From the NCBI RefSeq assembly GCF_001457435.1, contig NZ_LN881716.1, positions 1 to 64,000 of the forward strand: a stretch of 64,000 nt of DNA, in the 5' to 3' direction. Below the pieces are notes generated by a model, which saw only the letters and a program-made list of their open reading frames with translations, made no database searches and had not been told where the DNA came from. Below are positions 11,901 through 19,909 of the stretch, piece by piece. Every line of letters begins with the position of its first letter. Position 1 is the first letter of the stretch. A program made the position numbers and the translations under genes. Source of the DNA: Actinobaculum massiliense (GTDB taxonomy: Bacteria > Actinomycetota > Actinomycetes > Actinomycetales > Actinomycetaceae).

Positions 11901-13490
11901 CTACGCCGAGACATTTGCCAGAGCTTTGACGGCCGCGGCAAACTCGGCGTAGTTTTTGCGCTCCGCGTGGAGCGGAGCAAAGAATGCGCCGTCGGTTTCG
12001 GCCTTCACCCGTTCCACGATCCGCTCGCGCACCCGCTCCTCGGTTCGGGCAGCGCCTCGGGTGCGCGCAATGCGCGCCGCAGCCGAAACCACCACGCCCC
12101 AGAGGGCACCTCCCGCGAGCAAAACCGTGGGCCAAGGAATGCGGCCCAGGCGCGGGGAACCGCCTAGCTCGAAGCCGAGCCAGGGGGCAGCCATACGGGC
12201 TAGAACCCACACCGCCCCCACTACGAATGCTGCCGCGCCGATCCACTGTAAAAGTGCCACCAGACGCCACCAGAGCGGTGTACGCCGATACTCGGTATCC
12301 GTGGTCGTCACAATTCGATCGGCAAAATCTGCCAAATCATCCGCCGACCCGGCCACTCGCTCACGCACCGAAGAGCGCCACCGGCGCGGCATATCCACGC
12401 AGAGCTCATCGGCATAGCGCTGCAGTTCGGTTTGAGCGCGCTGAGCATCTGCCGGTGCAACGGCTGAGCTCGGTACACCGCCGTCGTCGGAAGAAAAAAC
12501 CCGACCCAAACCAATTCGCTCCAGCGGATCTCGCACCCGCCGCCGCGCCCAGCTCACCAGCGGCCAGCCGGTGCGCAAAGCGGCGCGATGCGCGTAAGAC
12601 GCGCCGGCCGCCCGAGCCACGTCGCGGGCACCAGCCGCCCGCGCAATAGCGCTGGCCACCGGCTTTCCATCCACCGGCTGATCGGTGGGAATTGTTCCAC
12701 CCTGGGCGGCAATATCAGCGGCGATACTGCTTCCCGCCCCGCGCACGTCTCCCGCTAAGCGCTCGGCAGCAGCGCGCCGAGTTTGCGCCGTTGCGGCCAG
12801 GCGCGCGCGAAGCGCCTCAATCCCATCCCCGCGCGCGGCGGAAACCAGCAGGACATCAGCAGAAATATGATCGGCGCGCAGCATTCGTTCCAGATCGTTC
12901 GCAATGGCGCGCGCATCCGCATTGGTCAATCGATCCACCTGGTTGAGAACCACCAGAATCGAACCGGAATTCTCCGCCAGCGGGCGCAGATAGTCTTCGT
13001 GAAGCACGGCATCAGCGTACTTTTGCGGATCCACGACCCACACCAGCACGTCGGCACGCGCAATCACGCCATCCGCGATTTCTCGGTGCTCCAGGCGCGT
13101 CGAATCGATGTCGGGCAGATCGATAAGCACCAGGTCCGCCAGTTCAGCTGACGAAAGCTGCATAACTACTTTTCGGTTACGCACCCCAAGCCAGTCCAAA
13201 ACGTCGGAGGCATGGCGCCCCGACACCCCGATAGCCTCGGAGGTCGCCGGGCGGGTAGCCGCGGTTTTGACCACTCGTTGGCCGACGACGGCGTTGACCA
13301 GGGACGATTTCCCCGATCCGGTGGGGCCAGCAAAAGCCACGACCGTGCGAGCCGCGCCAACTCTCCCGCGCTCACGAGCTTTTTCAAGAATCGCCTCGGC
13401 GTCGTGGCGGACCGCCGGATCCAGGTGGCGCCCACCCAGCTCGAGAGCCCGACTCAAATACGCAAGTCCGTCCGGAAGATTTAGCGCCAT
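11901..13490 (-). CDS. Membrane-associated dynamin-like/Era-like GTPase (second of a pair)
   Basis: GTP-binding protein of about 529 aa with a C-terminal membrane hairpin. The P-loop GPTGSGKS lies near residues 55-62, G3 is DLPDID and G4 is NQVD (in VVLNQVDRLT). Hydrophobic helices near LVALLQWIGAAAFVVGAV and the following VLLAGGALWGVVV segment suggest two membrane passes before a basic tail. A start 10 codons upstream is possible. I chose ATG 13490 because GGAGAGG lies 4 nt before it and it overlaps the end of the upstream GTPase, which points to coupled translation. Related pairs of GTPases occur in many actinobacteria, and bacterial dynamin-like pairs act in membrane remodelling. The exact role is unknown. 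Confidence 0.8.
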   Translation of the reverse strand: MALNLPDGLAYLSRALELGGRHLDPAVRHDAEAILEKARERGRVGAARTVVAFAGPTGSGKSSLVNAVVGQRVVKTAATRPATSEAIGVSGRHASDVLDWLGVRNRKVVMQLSSAELADLVLIDLPDIDSTRLEHREIADGVIARADVLVWVVDPQKYADAVLHEDYLRPLAENSGSILVVLNQVDRLTNADARAIANDLERMLRADHISADVLLVSAARGDGIEALRARLAATAQTRRAAAERLAGDVRGAGSSIAADIAAQGGTIPTDQPVDGKPVASAIARAAGARDVARAAGASYAHRAALRTGWPLVSWARRRVRDPLERIGLGRVFSSDDGGVPSSAVAPADAQRAQTELQRYADELCVDMPRRWRSSVRERVAGSADDLADFADRIVTTTDTEYRRTPLWWRLVALLQWIGAAAFVVGAVWVLARMAAPWLGFELGGSPRLGRIPWPTVLLAGGALWGVVVSAAARIARTRGAARTEERVRERIVERVKAETDGAFFAPLHAERKNYAEFAAAVKALANVSA

Positions 13491-15271
13491 GCCACCTCTC
13501 CTTCCCGCAGTGCGCGCCACGCGTTATCGAAGGCCGCGCCGGCACCGTCCAAGTACTGTTCGGAAATACCCAGGCGATCCACTTCGGCCAGGAATGCTCC
13601 GGCATCGGTGAGGAAGAAGTCCCGCGCCCGCTCAAGGAGGTCAGTGCGGGCATTCTTGGCCATGCGGCGTACGGCGTCGTCACCGAATATTGCTTCCAAA
13701 ACACGCTGGGCAACCACCGCGGTGCCGCCCGCAATCGCTACCTCCCCACCGGTGAGGCCGGCGGTCTGCGCGAAAACCACCACCATCAGGGCAACTCCCA
13801 CCGCATTGACCCCGAGGGCCGCGATACGCGCGGTGGTGCGTTTGCTTTCGCCTTCGCCGCGGAGCATCTCGAGAGTGGCGCGTTGCCAATCGCGCACCAG
13901 GCGGCCGGCGGCTTCCTCGCGCTGGTCGGCCGGGCGCAAACGCCCCCAGGCAGCCGTGGCGAGCCCGGCACCGCTCGGGGTGCGCTCAAAATCAGCGCGT
14001 ATACGGGAGATCATTCCGGTCGCACCCGCCACCAGCACCGCCTGAAGGGAATCTTCAATAGCCTCGGCGACCTCTGCTTCCCCGGTTGGTTGCTCTTTGC
14101 CGCGCAACCAGGAAGAAATACGATCGCGCACGGACGCCACCCCTGATTCCAGCTTGCGCATGAAATCTCCGGTTCCCACAATCTCCTGCCAGCGCCGTAG
14201 CACCTCGCCACGCAAAAGCTGCCCATCGGCAAGTGCCTCCGCGAGCGAACCTAGCGCCTGCTCCACGCCGGCGTGTGCCGAGTCGCGCAGTGCCTGCTCC
14301 TGGGCGAGCTGCTCGGTATAGGCATGAAGAATGAAGTCTTTTCGATTGAGGATGGAGGCGAGGGTGCCTTCCAGAGTCTGGCGAGCCACCGAAGCGCGCG
14401 CTTGAGCATCCGAGGCCAGCCCGTGTAGCCAGCCGCGCAGGGGCTCAATATCCCCGCTCGGGAGTTGATCGACCGGACCGGGCCCCTCTCCGATCACAAA
14501 TAGCGGTGCCGATCCGAGTCCGTGGTTTTCAAGTTCACGCGCCAGATCGGGGCGAATTTCTTGGGCCACCCCGGCCGGCACACGGTTGAGCACCACCGCC
14601 AGCACCACGTGCCGCTCGCGCGCATCATCAAGCATGGCCCAGGGAATAGCGTCCGCGTAACGAGCCGCGGTGGTTACGAAAATCCATAGGTCGGCCGCCG
14701 CCAAAAGCTGCGCGGCCAGCTGCCGGTTATCGGCCACAACCGAATCAATATCGGGCGAATCCACAATCGCGAGCCCGCTCGGTAGCGCGCTCGATCCCAC
14801 CATGCGAAGTTCGTTCGTGGCGGGCGCCGCGAACGAACTGGCTTCGGCCGGCGCGGGTTGCGCTGAGCCGGGATGCGCTGAATTGGCTTCCGCCGAGCGC
14901 GCCTCCGCCACGCGCGCCAGGCCGGGGAAAACCCGCTCGGGGGTAAACCACTGTTCCTCACCGACCGCGTGGATAAGAACAGGCTGACGGGTCGTTGGCC
15001 GTAGCGCTGACGAGCGAGTGACCACCTCGCCCACCAGCGAATTAACGATGGTGGATTTACCCGAACCCGTGGATCCGCCCACCACCGCAATAAGCGGTGC
15101 GGAAACGTTCCGCAAGCGTGGAATCACGTAGTCACTCAACTGCGCCACGGTATCGGCGGCGCCATCCGTGCCGCTTTCCCGCGCCGGGGTAGCCAGCGGA
15201 AACCTTAATTCGCTTAGGCTCTCGCGCAATTCCTCCAGCGCACCGACCAGTGCCTCGTCAACCTCGCCCAT
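13481..15271 (-). CDS. Membrane-associated dynamin-like GTPase (first of a pair)
   Basis: Large GTPase-like protein of 596 aa. The P-loop GGSTGSGKS is at 65-73, a threonine-rich switch segment follows, and G3 is DSPDID. G4 reads NRVP where NKxD or NQVD is expected, so the base-specifying Asp seems lost. The middle region (about 300-420) is predicted helical, and a hydrophobic region (GVALMVVVFAQTAGLTGGEVAIAGG, here written in pieces: VALMVVVFAQ and GGEVAIAGGTAVV) suggests a membrane hairpin. Its ATG directly abuts the hisS stop (TAA-ATG), so hisS and both GTPases form one transcript. Possible roles are membrane remodelling or septation, by analogy with actinobacterial dynamin-like pairs. This is an inference. 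Confidence 0.8.
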   Translation of the reverse strand: MGEVDEALVGALEELRESLSELRFPLATPARESGTDGAADTVAQLSDYVIPRLRNVSAPLIAVVGGSTGSGKSTIVNSLVGEVVTRSSALRPTTRQPVLIHAVGEEQWFTPERVFPGLARVAEARSAEANSAHPGSAQPAPAEASSFAAPATNELRMVGSSALPSGLAIVDSPDIDSVVADNRQLAAQLLAAADLWIFVTTAARYADAIPWAMLDDARERHVVLAVVLNRVPAGVAQEIRPDLARELENHGLGSAPLFVIGEGPGPVDQLPSGDIEPLRGWLHGLASDAQARASVARQTLEGTLASILNRKDFILHAYTEQLAQEQALRDSAHAGVEQALGSLAEALADGQLLRGEVLRRWQEIVGTGDFMRKLESGVASVRDRISSWLRGKEQPTGEAEVAEAIEDSLQAVLVAGATGMISRIRADFERTPSGAGLATAAWGRLRPADQREEAAGRLVRDWQRATLEMLRGEGESKRTTARIAALGVNAVGVALMVVVFAQTAGLTGGEVAIAGGTAVVAQRVLEAIFGDDAVRRMAKNARTDLLERARDFFLTDAGAFLAEVDRLGISEQYLDGAGAAFDNAWRALREGEVAWR

Positions 15272-16627
15272 TTACGCTTGTTCACCCCCGGTGCCTATTT
15301 CCGATTCGCGTGAGCGCAAAATCTGCACCTGCGCGTCTTCCACCGGCGGAGCCCAATTCTCCGGATCGGCGGGAGTTTGCTCGCCGCTGCGGATATCGCG
15401 CACCTGTTCGCCGTCGGCGGTGGTAAACCATACGAACGGTATGCCGCGCCGATCGGCGTTACGGATTTGCTTTCCGAATTTCACCGAATTGGGCGAAACC
15501 TCCACCGCAATCCCCCTCGCGCGCAACCGCATGGCGATTTTCTCCGCGTGCATGCGCTCCGACTCATCGTTGACCGCCACGTACACCGCGGCCGCAACTT
15601 TTCGGGAAGCCGTTAGTGCCCCGCTGGGAATGAAGCGTGAAAGGAGGCGCGAAACGCCAATCGAAAGCCCCACTCCTGGGTAGAGCTTCTTGCCGCTGGA
15701 GGCGAGCTGGTCATAGCGCCCGCCCGAGCAAATCGAGCCAAGATCCTCGTGCCCCACCAGGGTCGATTCATAAACCGATCCGGTGTAGTAATCCAGCCCG
15801 CGCGCAATCGACAAATCGGCGCTGAGGGAGCCCGGAATCAGTTCGTTGGCTCCATCTATCAACATCGTGAGTTCATTGAGACCTTCGTCGAGCAAATCAC
15901 CGCTTACTCCCAGCCCCGCCACCTGGTCGGCAAAGGAGGAGTCCGGGGTTTTAATGCCCGCCAGCTTGAGCGCCAGGGCGGCTTGCGCCGGGCTCGCCCC
16001 CACCGATTCGGCCAGCATCTCGGTGACGGCATCGGGCCCGATTTTGTCGATTTTGTCCATAATGCGCAGCGTCTCTTCGGTGTTCTCCAGACCAATCGCC
16101 TCATAGAAACCCTGCGCAAGTTTGCGGTTGGAAGCCCGAATAGTCACCCGCGGTAGCGGCAGGCGGGAAAAAGCATCCACCATGGTCAGCGGCACTTCAA
16201 TTTCGTGGTGGAACGCCAGTTCGCCGTCGCCCACCACATCTACATCCGCCTGGTAGAACTCGCGGAAGCGCCCCTCCTGAGGCCGTTCCCCGCGCCATAC
16301 CTTCTGAATTTGGTAGCGCTTGAAGGGGAAGGTGAGCTTCCCCGCGTGCTCGAGCACGTAGCGCGCCAACGGCACCGTCAGATCGAAATGAAGCCCCAGC
16401 TCAGCCTGTTCTTTCTGCTCGGCATCCTGGAGCCGCGAGAGCACGTAGACCTCCTTGGAAGTCTCACCCTTCCGCAACAGCTGATCGAGCGGCTCCACCG
16501 CCCGGGTATGCACCTCCGTGAACCCGTGGAGCTCAAACGTATCGCTGAGCGTATCCAGCACGCGCCGTTCCACCAGGCGCTCTTCGGGGAGCCACTCCGG
16601 AAAACCGGAGAGAGGAGCAATTTTCAT
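15272..16627 (-). CDS. hisS: Histidine--tRNA ligase
   Basis: Class II synthetase that charges tRNA-His, 451 aa. Visible signatures are the N-terminal LSGFPEWLPEE-type start, motif 2 region ERPQEGRFREFYQADVDVVG, the histidine-A loop RGLDYYTGSVYES and a motif 3 region containing GLSIGVSRL. A C-terminal anticodon-binding domain covers about 345-430 (VAAAVYVAV through IPFVWF), followed by a short acidic extension. A weak GAAAG is the only ribosome-binding site visible. It heads the transcript that continues into the two GTPases. No T-box leader is visible in the 94 nt upstream. Confidence 0.95.
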   Translation of the reverse strand: MKIAPLSGFPEWLPEERLVERRVLDTLSDTFELHGFTEVHTRAVEPLDQLLRKGETSKEVYVLSRLQDAEQKEQAELGLHFDLTVPLARYVLEHAGKLTFPFKRYQIQKVWRGERPQEGRFREFYQADVDVVGDGELAFHHEIEVPLTMVDAFSRLPLPRVTIRASNRKLAQGFYEAIGLENTEETLRIMDKIDKIGPDAVTEMLAESVGASPAQAALALKLAGIKTPDSSFADQVAGLGVSGDLLDEGLNELTMLIDGANELIPGSLSADLSIARGLDYYTGSVYESTLVGHEDLGSICSGGRYDQLASSGKKLYPGVGLSIGVSRLLSRFIPSGALTASRKVAAAVYVAVNDESERMHAEKIAMRLRARGIAVEVSPNSVKFGKQIRNADRRGIPFVWFTTADGEQVRDIRSGEQTPADPENWAPPVEDAQVQILRSRESEIGTGGEQA

Positions 16628-16721
16628 CGTTTCGTTTCTTTCGTGAAGGTTGAGCTAGGTTTGCTTGTCTTTTCTCGACGACGCCGCCGCGGCCGCGAAG
16701 CCTCGGGCCAAGTGGACGGGC

Positions 16722-17444
16722 CTAGGCGATGTAATGGCGAAGATAGGGCGAGAACTTCAATTCGCGCTTAATCGTGGACGGCCCAGCGTGCCCGGGGAAG
16801 AAAGGCAGGCTGTTGTCAATCTCCTCCACGATCTTGTGCAGGGTGGCCCGCATTGTCGGATCATCGCCGCCCAAGGTATCGGTGCGCCCAATACCATCGC
16901 GGAAAAGAACGTCCCCGGTCAGCATATAGTCATCGCCAAAACCCCATTCCGGGAGAGACGGAGTGTAGCGATCGGAGACGAATCGGCCGGAGAACAAATA
17001 AAGCGTTGAACCCTCGGTGTGGCCGGGAGCGGCGTAACAACTAATGGTCACTCCCTCCACCAGCTCAATGCCCGCCCGACTGAAGGCTTCGCGCGGCAGG
17101 GGGCGAATATCCTCCGGCGCCTGCCAATCATGCCCGCCGGCGGCGCGAATAACATCCGCAGCAATGGTGGTTCCCAACGGATCCTCCATGCGATACATAT
17201 CCGCTTCGTTGATATAGAAGGGCACATCATCACCGGCGATCAGTCCGGCGTCGTAAACGTGATCGGAATGCCCGTGCGTGGCCGCTACCGCCGCGAGGGT
17301 GAGCTGGCGCTCCGCCAGAACACTCTTCACCCACGGCTCGCTTCCCGCGCCCGGGTCAATAACTAAAGCCTGGCGCGATTCCTCATCGGCGAGGAGATAG
17401 CAGTTTGCCTCTAATGCTGTTGCGTTATAGCGCAGAAAGAACAT
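16722..17444 (-). CDS. MBL-fold metallo-hydrolase (glyoxalase II-like)
   Basis: Metallo-beta-lactamase-fold hydrolase of about 240 aa. It opens with the family pattern MFFLRYNATALEANCYLL and has the metal-binding THGHSDH motif, a later APGHTEGS with a metal His, and a LTGDVLFRDGIGRTD segment with the bridging Asp. This resembles hydroxyacylglutathione hydrolase-like proteins found next to hisS and relA in many bacteria. The thioester substrate is unknown, since actinobacteria usually lack glutathione. An upstream in-frame ATG at 17483 exists, but ATG 17444 fits the family start. No strong ribosome-binding site is seen at either. It is divergent from the DUF349 gene and 94 nt downstream lies hisS. 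Confidence 0.87.
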   Translation of the reverse strand: MFFLRYNATALEANCYLLADEESRQALVIDPGAGSEPWVKSVLAERQLTLAAVAATHGHSDHVYDAGLIAGDDVPFYINEADMYRMEDPLGTTIAADVIRAAGGHDWQAPEDIRPLPREAFSRAGIELVEGVTISCYAAPGHTEGSTLYLFSGRFVSDRYTPSLPEWGFGDDYMLTGDVLFRDGIGRTDTLGGDDPTMRATLHKIVEEIDNSLPFFPGHAGPSTIKRELKFSPYLRHYIA

Positions 17445-17711
17445 AGTGATACGGTACCGCCTACCCCGGGTCAAACCAAACATAAGCGCGCAAACTCAAC
17501 ATTTACGGCGCGTCTCCGGGCGGCGCGGGCCGCTTCGAGCCATTTTTAACCGGGCTTTGGTCGCGATCTCACCGCTCGCTCAGCGCTTTCTGACACACCG
17601 GCACGGATTTACTTCCGGTAACGTTCGATATGAAACCAATTTTCGACGTAAACTAGCGGAACAGCACATTTCTTTCGGCGCCCTCGAGCGCCGCCTTCTG
17701 AGGAGCATTAC

Positions 17712-19055
17712 ATGAGCGAAGAGACTCCCGCGCCCAAGCCGCAACCCGTCCCGCACCCTGCGCCCAAACCGGTTCAGGCAGCGCCGGCACACGCCACCCC
17801 CACCGATTCCGCCGCCGCAGCGGAGGCCGCCAGGTGGGGTCGCGTGGATGATGACGGCAAAGTTTGGCTTCGGTCCAGTGAGGGTGAACGCATCGTCGGG
17901 CAGTATGCCGCATCCGGTTCAGCGGAGGATGCCCTAGCTATTTACGTGCGTCGCTACCTGGATCTCGAAACCCAGGTTTCTCTTTTGGAGGCGCGGGTTG
18001 AAACCGTCAATCCGGATGAAACGCAAAAGTCGCTCAAGGCCCTCGCTAAGGATCTCAAAGAGCCGGCCGCCGTCGGTGATATCGAGGCCCTCCAACAGCG
18101 CGTGGAAGCCCTCAAGGAACGCGTGGCCCAGCGCCGCGAAGCACTTTCGGAGGAGCGCAAGGTAGCCAAGCAGCAGGCTCTCGAGCATCGCACGCGCATT
18201 GTGGAGCGGGCCGAAGAAATTTCGCGGCAAGATCCCGAGCAGACGCATTGGCGCAATTCCCGTACCGAGCTCTCGGAGCTTTTCGACGAGTGGAGGCAGG
18301 CCCAGCGTAGCGAGGCCCGTTTCGACCGACCCACCGAGCAGGAACTGTGGAAGCGTTTTTCCGCCGCGCGTTCTGCCTTTGATAAGAACCGGCGCCACCA
18401 TTTCACCGATCTCGATCAGAAGCGCGCCGAAGTGACGGCCACAAAGGAAAAGCTCATTGAGCGCGCCGCCGAACTCGCCTCGTCCACGGACTGGGGCCCC
18501 ACCGGGGCCGCTTACCGCGAGCTCCTGGAGGAATGGAAGCGCGCCGGACGTACGAACCATCGCCAAGATGACAAGCTCTGGCATCGCTTCCGCGAGGCAC
18601 AGCAGCCGTTCTACGATGCCCGCGAAGCCCACTTCAATCAGGTGGACGCCGTCGAGACGGAAAACCTCGCCGCCAAGCTCGAAATCCTCAAGGAAGCCGA
18701 AGCGGTTCTTCCCATCGACGACGTCGAGCAGGCGCGCGCCAAGCTCCGCGAGATCGGTGAGCGCTGGGATGCGATTGGTCCGGTTCCGCGCGCTGATGTA
18801 GCTCGCACCGAGGGCCGTATGCGCGAGATCGAAGATCAGGTGCGCGGCGCCGAAGCCGAGAAGTGGCGCAAGAGCGATCCGGAAAAGGAGCGCCGCTCGC
18901 AGGGCATGGCCGCCCAGCTTGAGCATCTCATTGACGAGCTTGACGAAGAAATCAAGCAGGCGCAAGCCGCCGGCGAGGATGCCAAGGTGAAGGAACTCAC
19001 CGAGGCTCTGCAGGCTCGCCAGGCCTGGCTCGACCAAGTCAATAAAGATCTCTAA
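17712..19055 (+). CDS. DUF349 domain-containing coiled-coil protein
   Basis: Cytoplasmic protein of 447 aa built from repeated charged helices. After a Pro/Ala-rich N-terminus (about 1-40) and a short beta segment (WGRVDDDGKVWLRSSEGERIVGQY, residues about 38-61, given here by its landmarks WGRVDDDG and ERIVGQY), the rest consists of three or four DUF349-like repeats, each with a W-x-x-R or W-x-E-W core such as LFDEWRQAQR and LLEEWKRAGR. The function is unknown. A DUF349 gene next to relA is common in actinobacteria. GAGGAG lies 7 nt before the ATG, and a clear terminator follows. Confidence 0.85.
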   Translation: MSEETPAPKPQPVPHPAPKPVQAAPAHATPTDSAAAAEAARWGRVDDDGKVWLRSSEGERIVGQYAASGSAEDALAIYVRRYLDLETQVSLLEARVETVNPDETQKSLKALAKDLKEPAAVGDIEALQQRVEALKERVAQRREALSEERKVAKQQALEHRTRIVERAEEISRQDPEQTHWRNSRTELSELFDEWRQAQRSEARFDRPTEQELWKRFSAARSAFDKNRRHHFTDLDQKRAEVTATKEKLIERAAELASSTDWGPTGAAYRELLEEWKRAGRTNHRQDDKLWHRFREAQQPFYDAREAHFNQVDAVETENLAAKLEILKEAEAVLPIDDVEQARAKLREIGERWDAIGPVPRADVARTEGRMREIEDQVRGAEAEKWRKSDPEKERRSQGMAAQLEHLIDELDEEIKQAQAAGEDAKVKELTEALQARQAWLDQVNKDL

Positions 19056-19091
19056 ATAGCGCTTTGCTCGCGAGAGCGAGTGCCCAAGCGC

Positions 19092-19130
19092 AAAGGTCCG
19101 GGAACCGCCCGCGCGGCGCCCGGGCCTTTT
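19092..19130 (+). terminator. Terminator after the DUF349 gene
   Basis: An 11-bp GC-rich stem (19092-19102 with 19119-19129, one G-U pair) ends in TTTT, 37 nt after the DUF349 stop. Confidence 0.75.
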
Positions 19131-19169
19131 GCTATGTCCCGGAGGCGCCAGGCTCGAGCGCCCGCGTTT

Positions 19170-19201
19170 GCGCATTTGTGTAATCGCGCATTTGTATAAT
19201 C
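19170..19201 (+). repeat. Two tandem 16-bp repeats with a TATAAT box
   Basis: The unit GCGCATTTGTGTAATC (19170-19185) is repeated at 19186-19201 with one change. That change creates a perfect TATAAT at 19195-19200. It may be the -10 of the gene at 19326, although no convincing -35 lies 16-18 nt upstream. Confidence 0.35.
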
Positions 19202-19325
19202 CCGCATGTCCGAGCTTCCGCGATCACGCGCCTTTGCGGTAACGCGACCCCAGACAATCCACCACTCTATCCACAATTAAACGTAATCAAACATACTCAC
19301 CGAGCATTACTGAGACACTAGCGGT

Positions 19326-19895
19326 ATGCAGAATTGGAGACGAGCTGAGCCCCTCGACGCAATCACCCGGATAGAGGTGCGGGAGGGACATTTATTCGAG
19401 TACGTTCCGGGCCGCACGGTCGCCACCGATCTGATCGTGACCCCCGGGCTCCGCGCTCGCCTCCTGGCTCCTTTTATGCGCGGCAATTCGGTAGTGTGCA
19501 CCCTTTCGGCACTTTGGGTACATACCGGCTACTGGCCGCCGGATTGCCTGCCCACGCTCACCATCGCCCATCCCAATCAGTCCGCCTATCCGGTGCGGCT
19601 AAGAACTCGAATAGGGGCCCGCTACCGGACCGCGATTGGGGGCGTACCCGTGACCACCCCGGAGCGGACAGCTATCGATTTGCTTCGCTACGAAGAGCTA
19701 TCGCTCGCCGTAACCGGAGTTCTGTACTTGCTACGCGCCGGCCTGCGCCTCGATGCCCTCAAACATTGCGCCGACCTGGTGTTACGGGGTTACAGGTACG
19801 AATCCGCGCGAGCGTTTATTGCCGCCTTACCGGACTACCTTCGGCGTCGGGAAGCGGCCGCTCAAGCGACGTCGCGCGACCTCAACCCGCGATAA
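19326..19895 (+). CDS. AbiEi antitoxin-like protein, orphan
   Basis: Hypothetical protein of 189 aa. The central VPVTTPERTAIDLLRYE pattern and the surrounding helical region resemble the C-terminal domain of AbiEi-type antitoxins and related actinobacterial proteins, in which a V-T-(S/T)-x-x-R-T-x-x-D core is typical. No AbiEii nucleotidyltransferase toxin is adjacent: upstream is a terminator and downstream, convergent, is relA. The N-terminus lacks an obvious winged-helix domain. It may therefore be an orphan regulator or remnant. No strong ribosome-binding site is visible before the ATG. The coding frame is intact, and codon use resembles its neighbours. Confidence 0.6.
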   Translation: MQNWRRAEPLDAITRIEVREGHLFEYVPGRTVATDLIVTPGLRARLLAPFMRGNSVVCTLSALWVHTGYWPPDCLPTLTIAHPNQSAYPVRLRTRIGARYRTAIGGVPVTTPERTAIDLLRYEELSLAVTGVLYLLRAGLRLDALKHCADLVLRGYRYESARAFIAALPDYLRRREAAAQATSRDLNPR

Positions 19896-19909
19896 CTACT
19901 CCCACCCGG

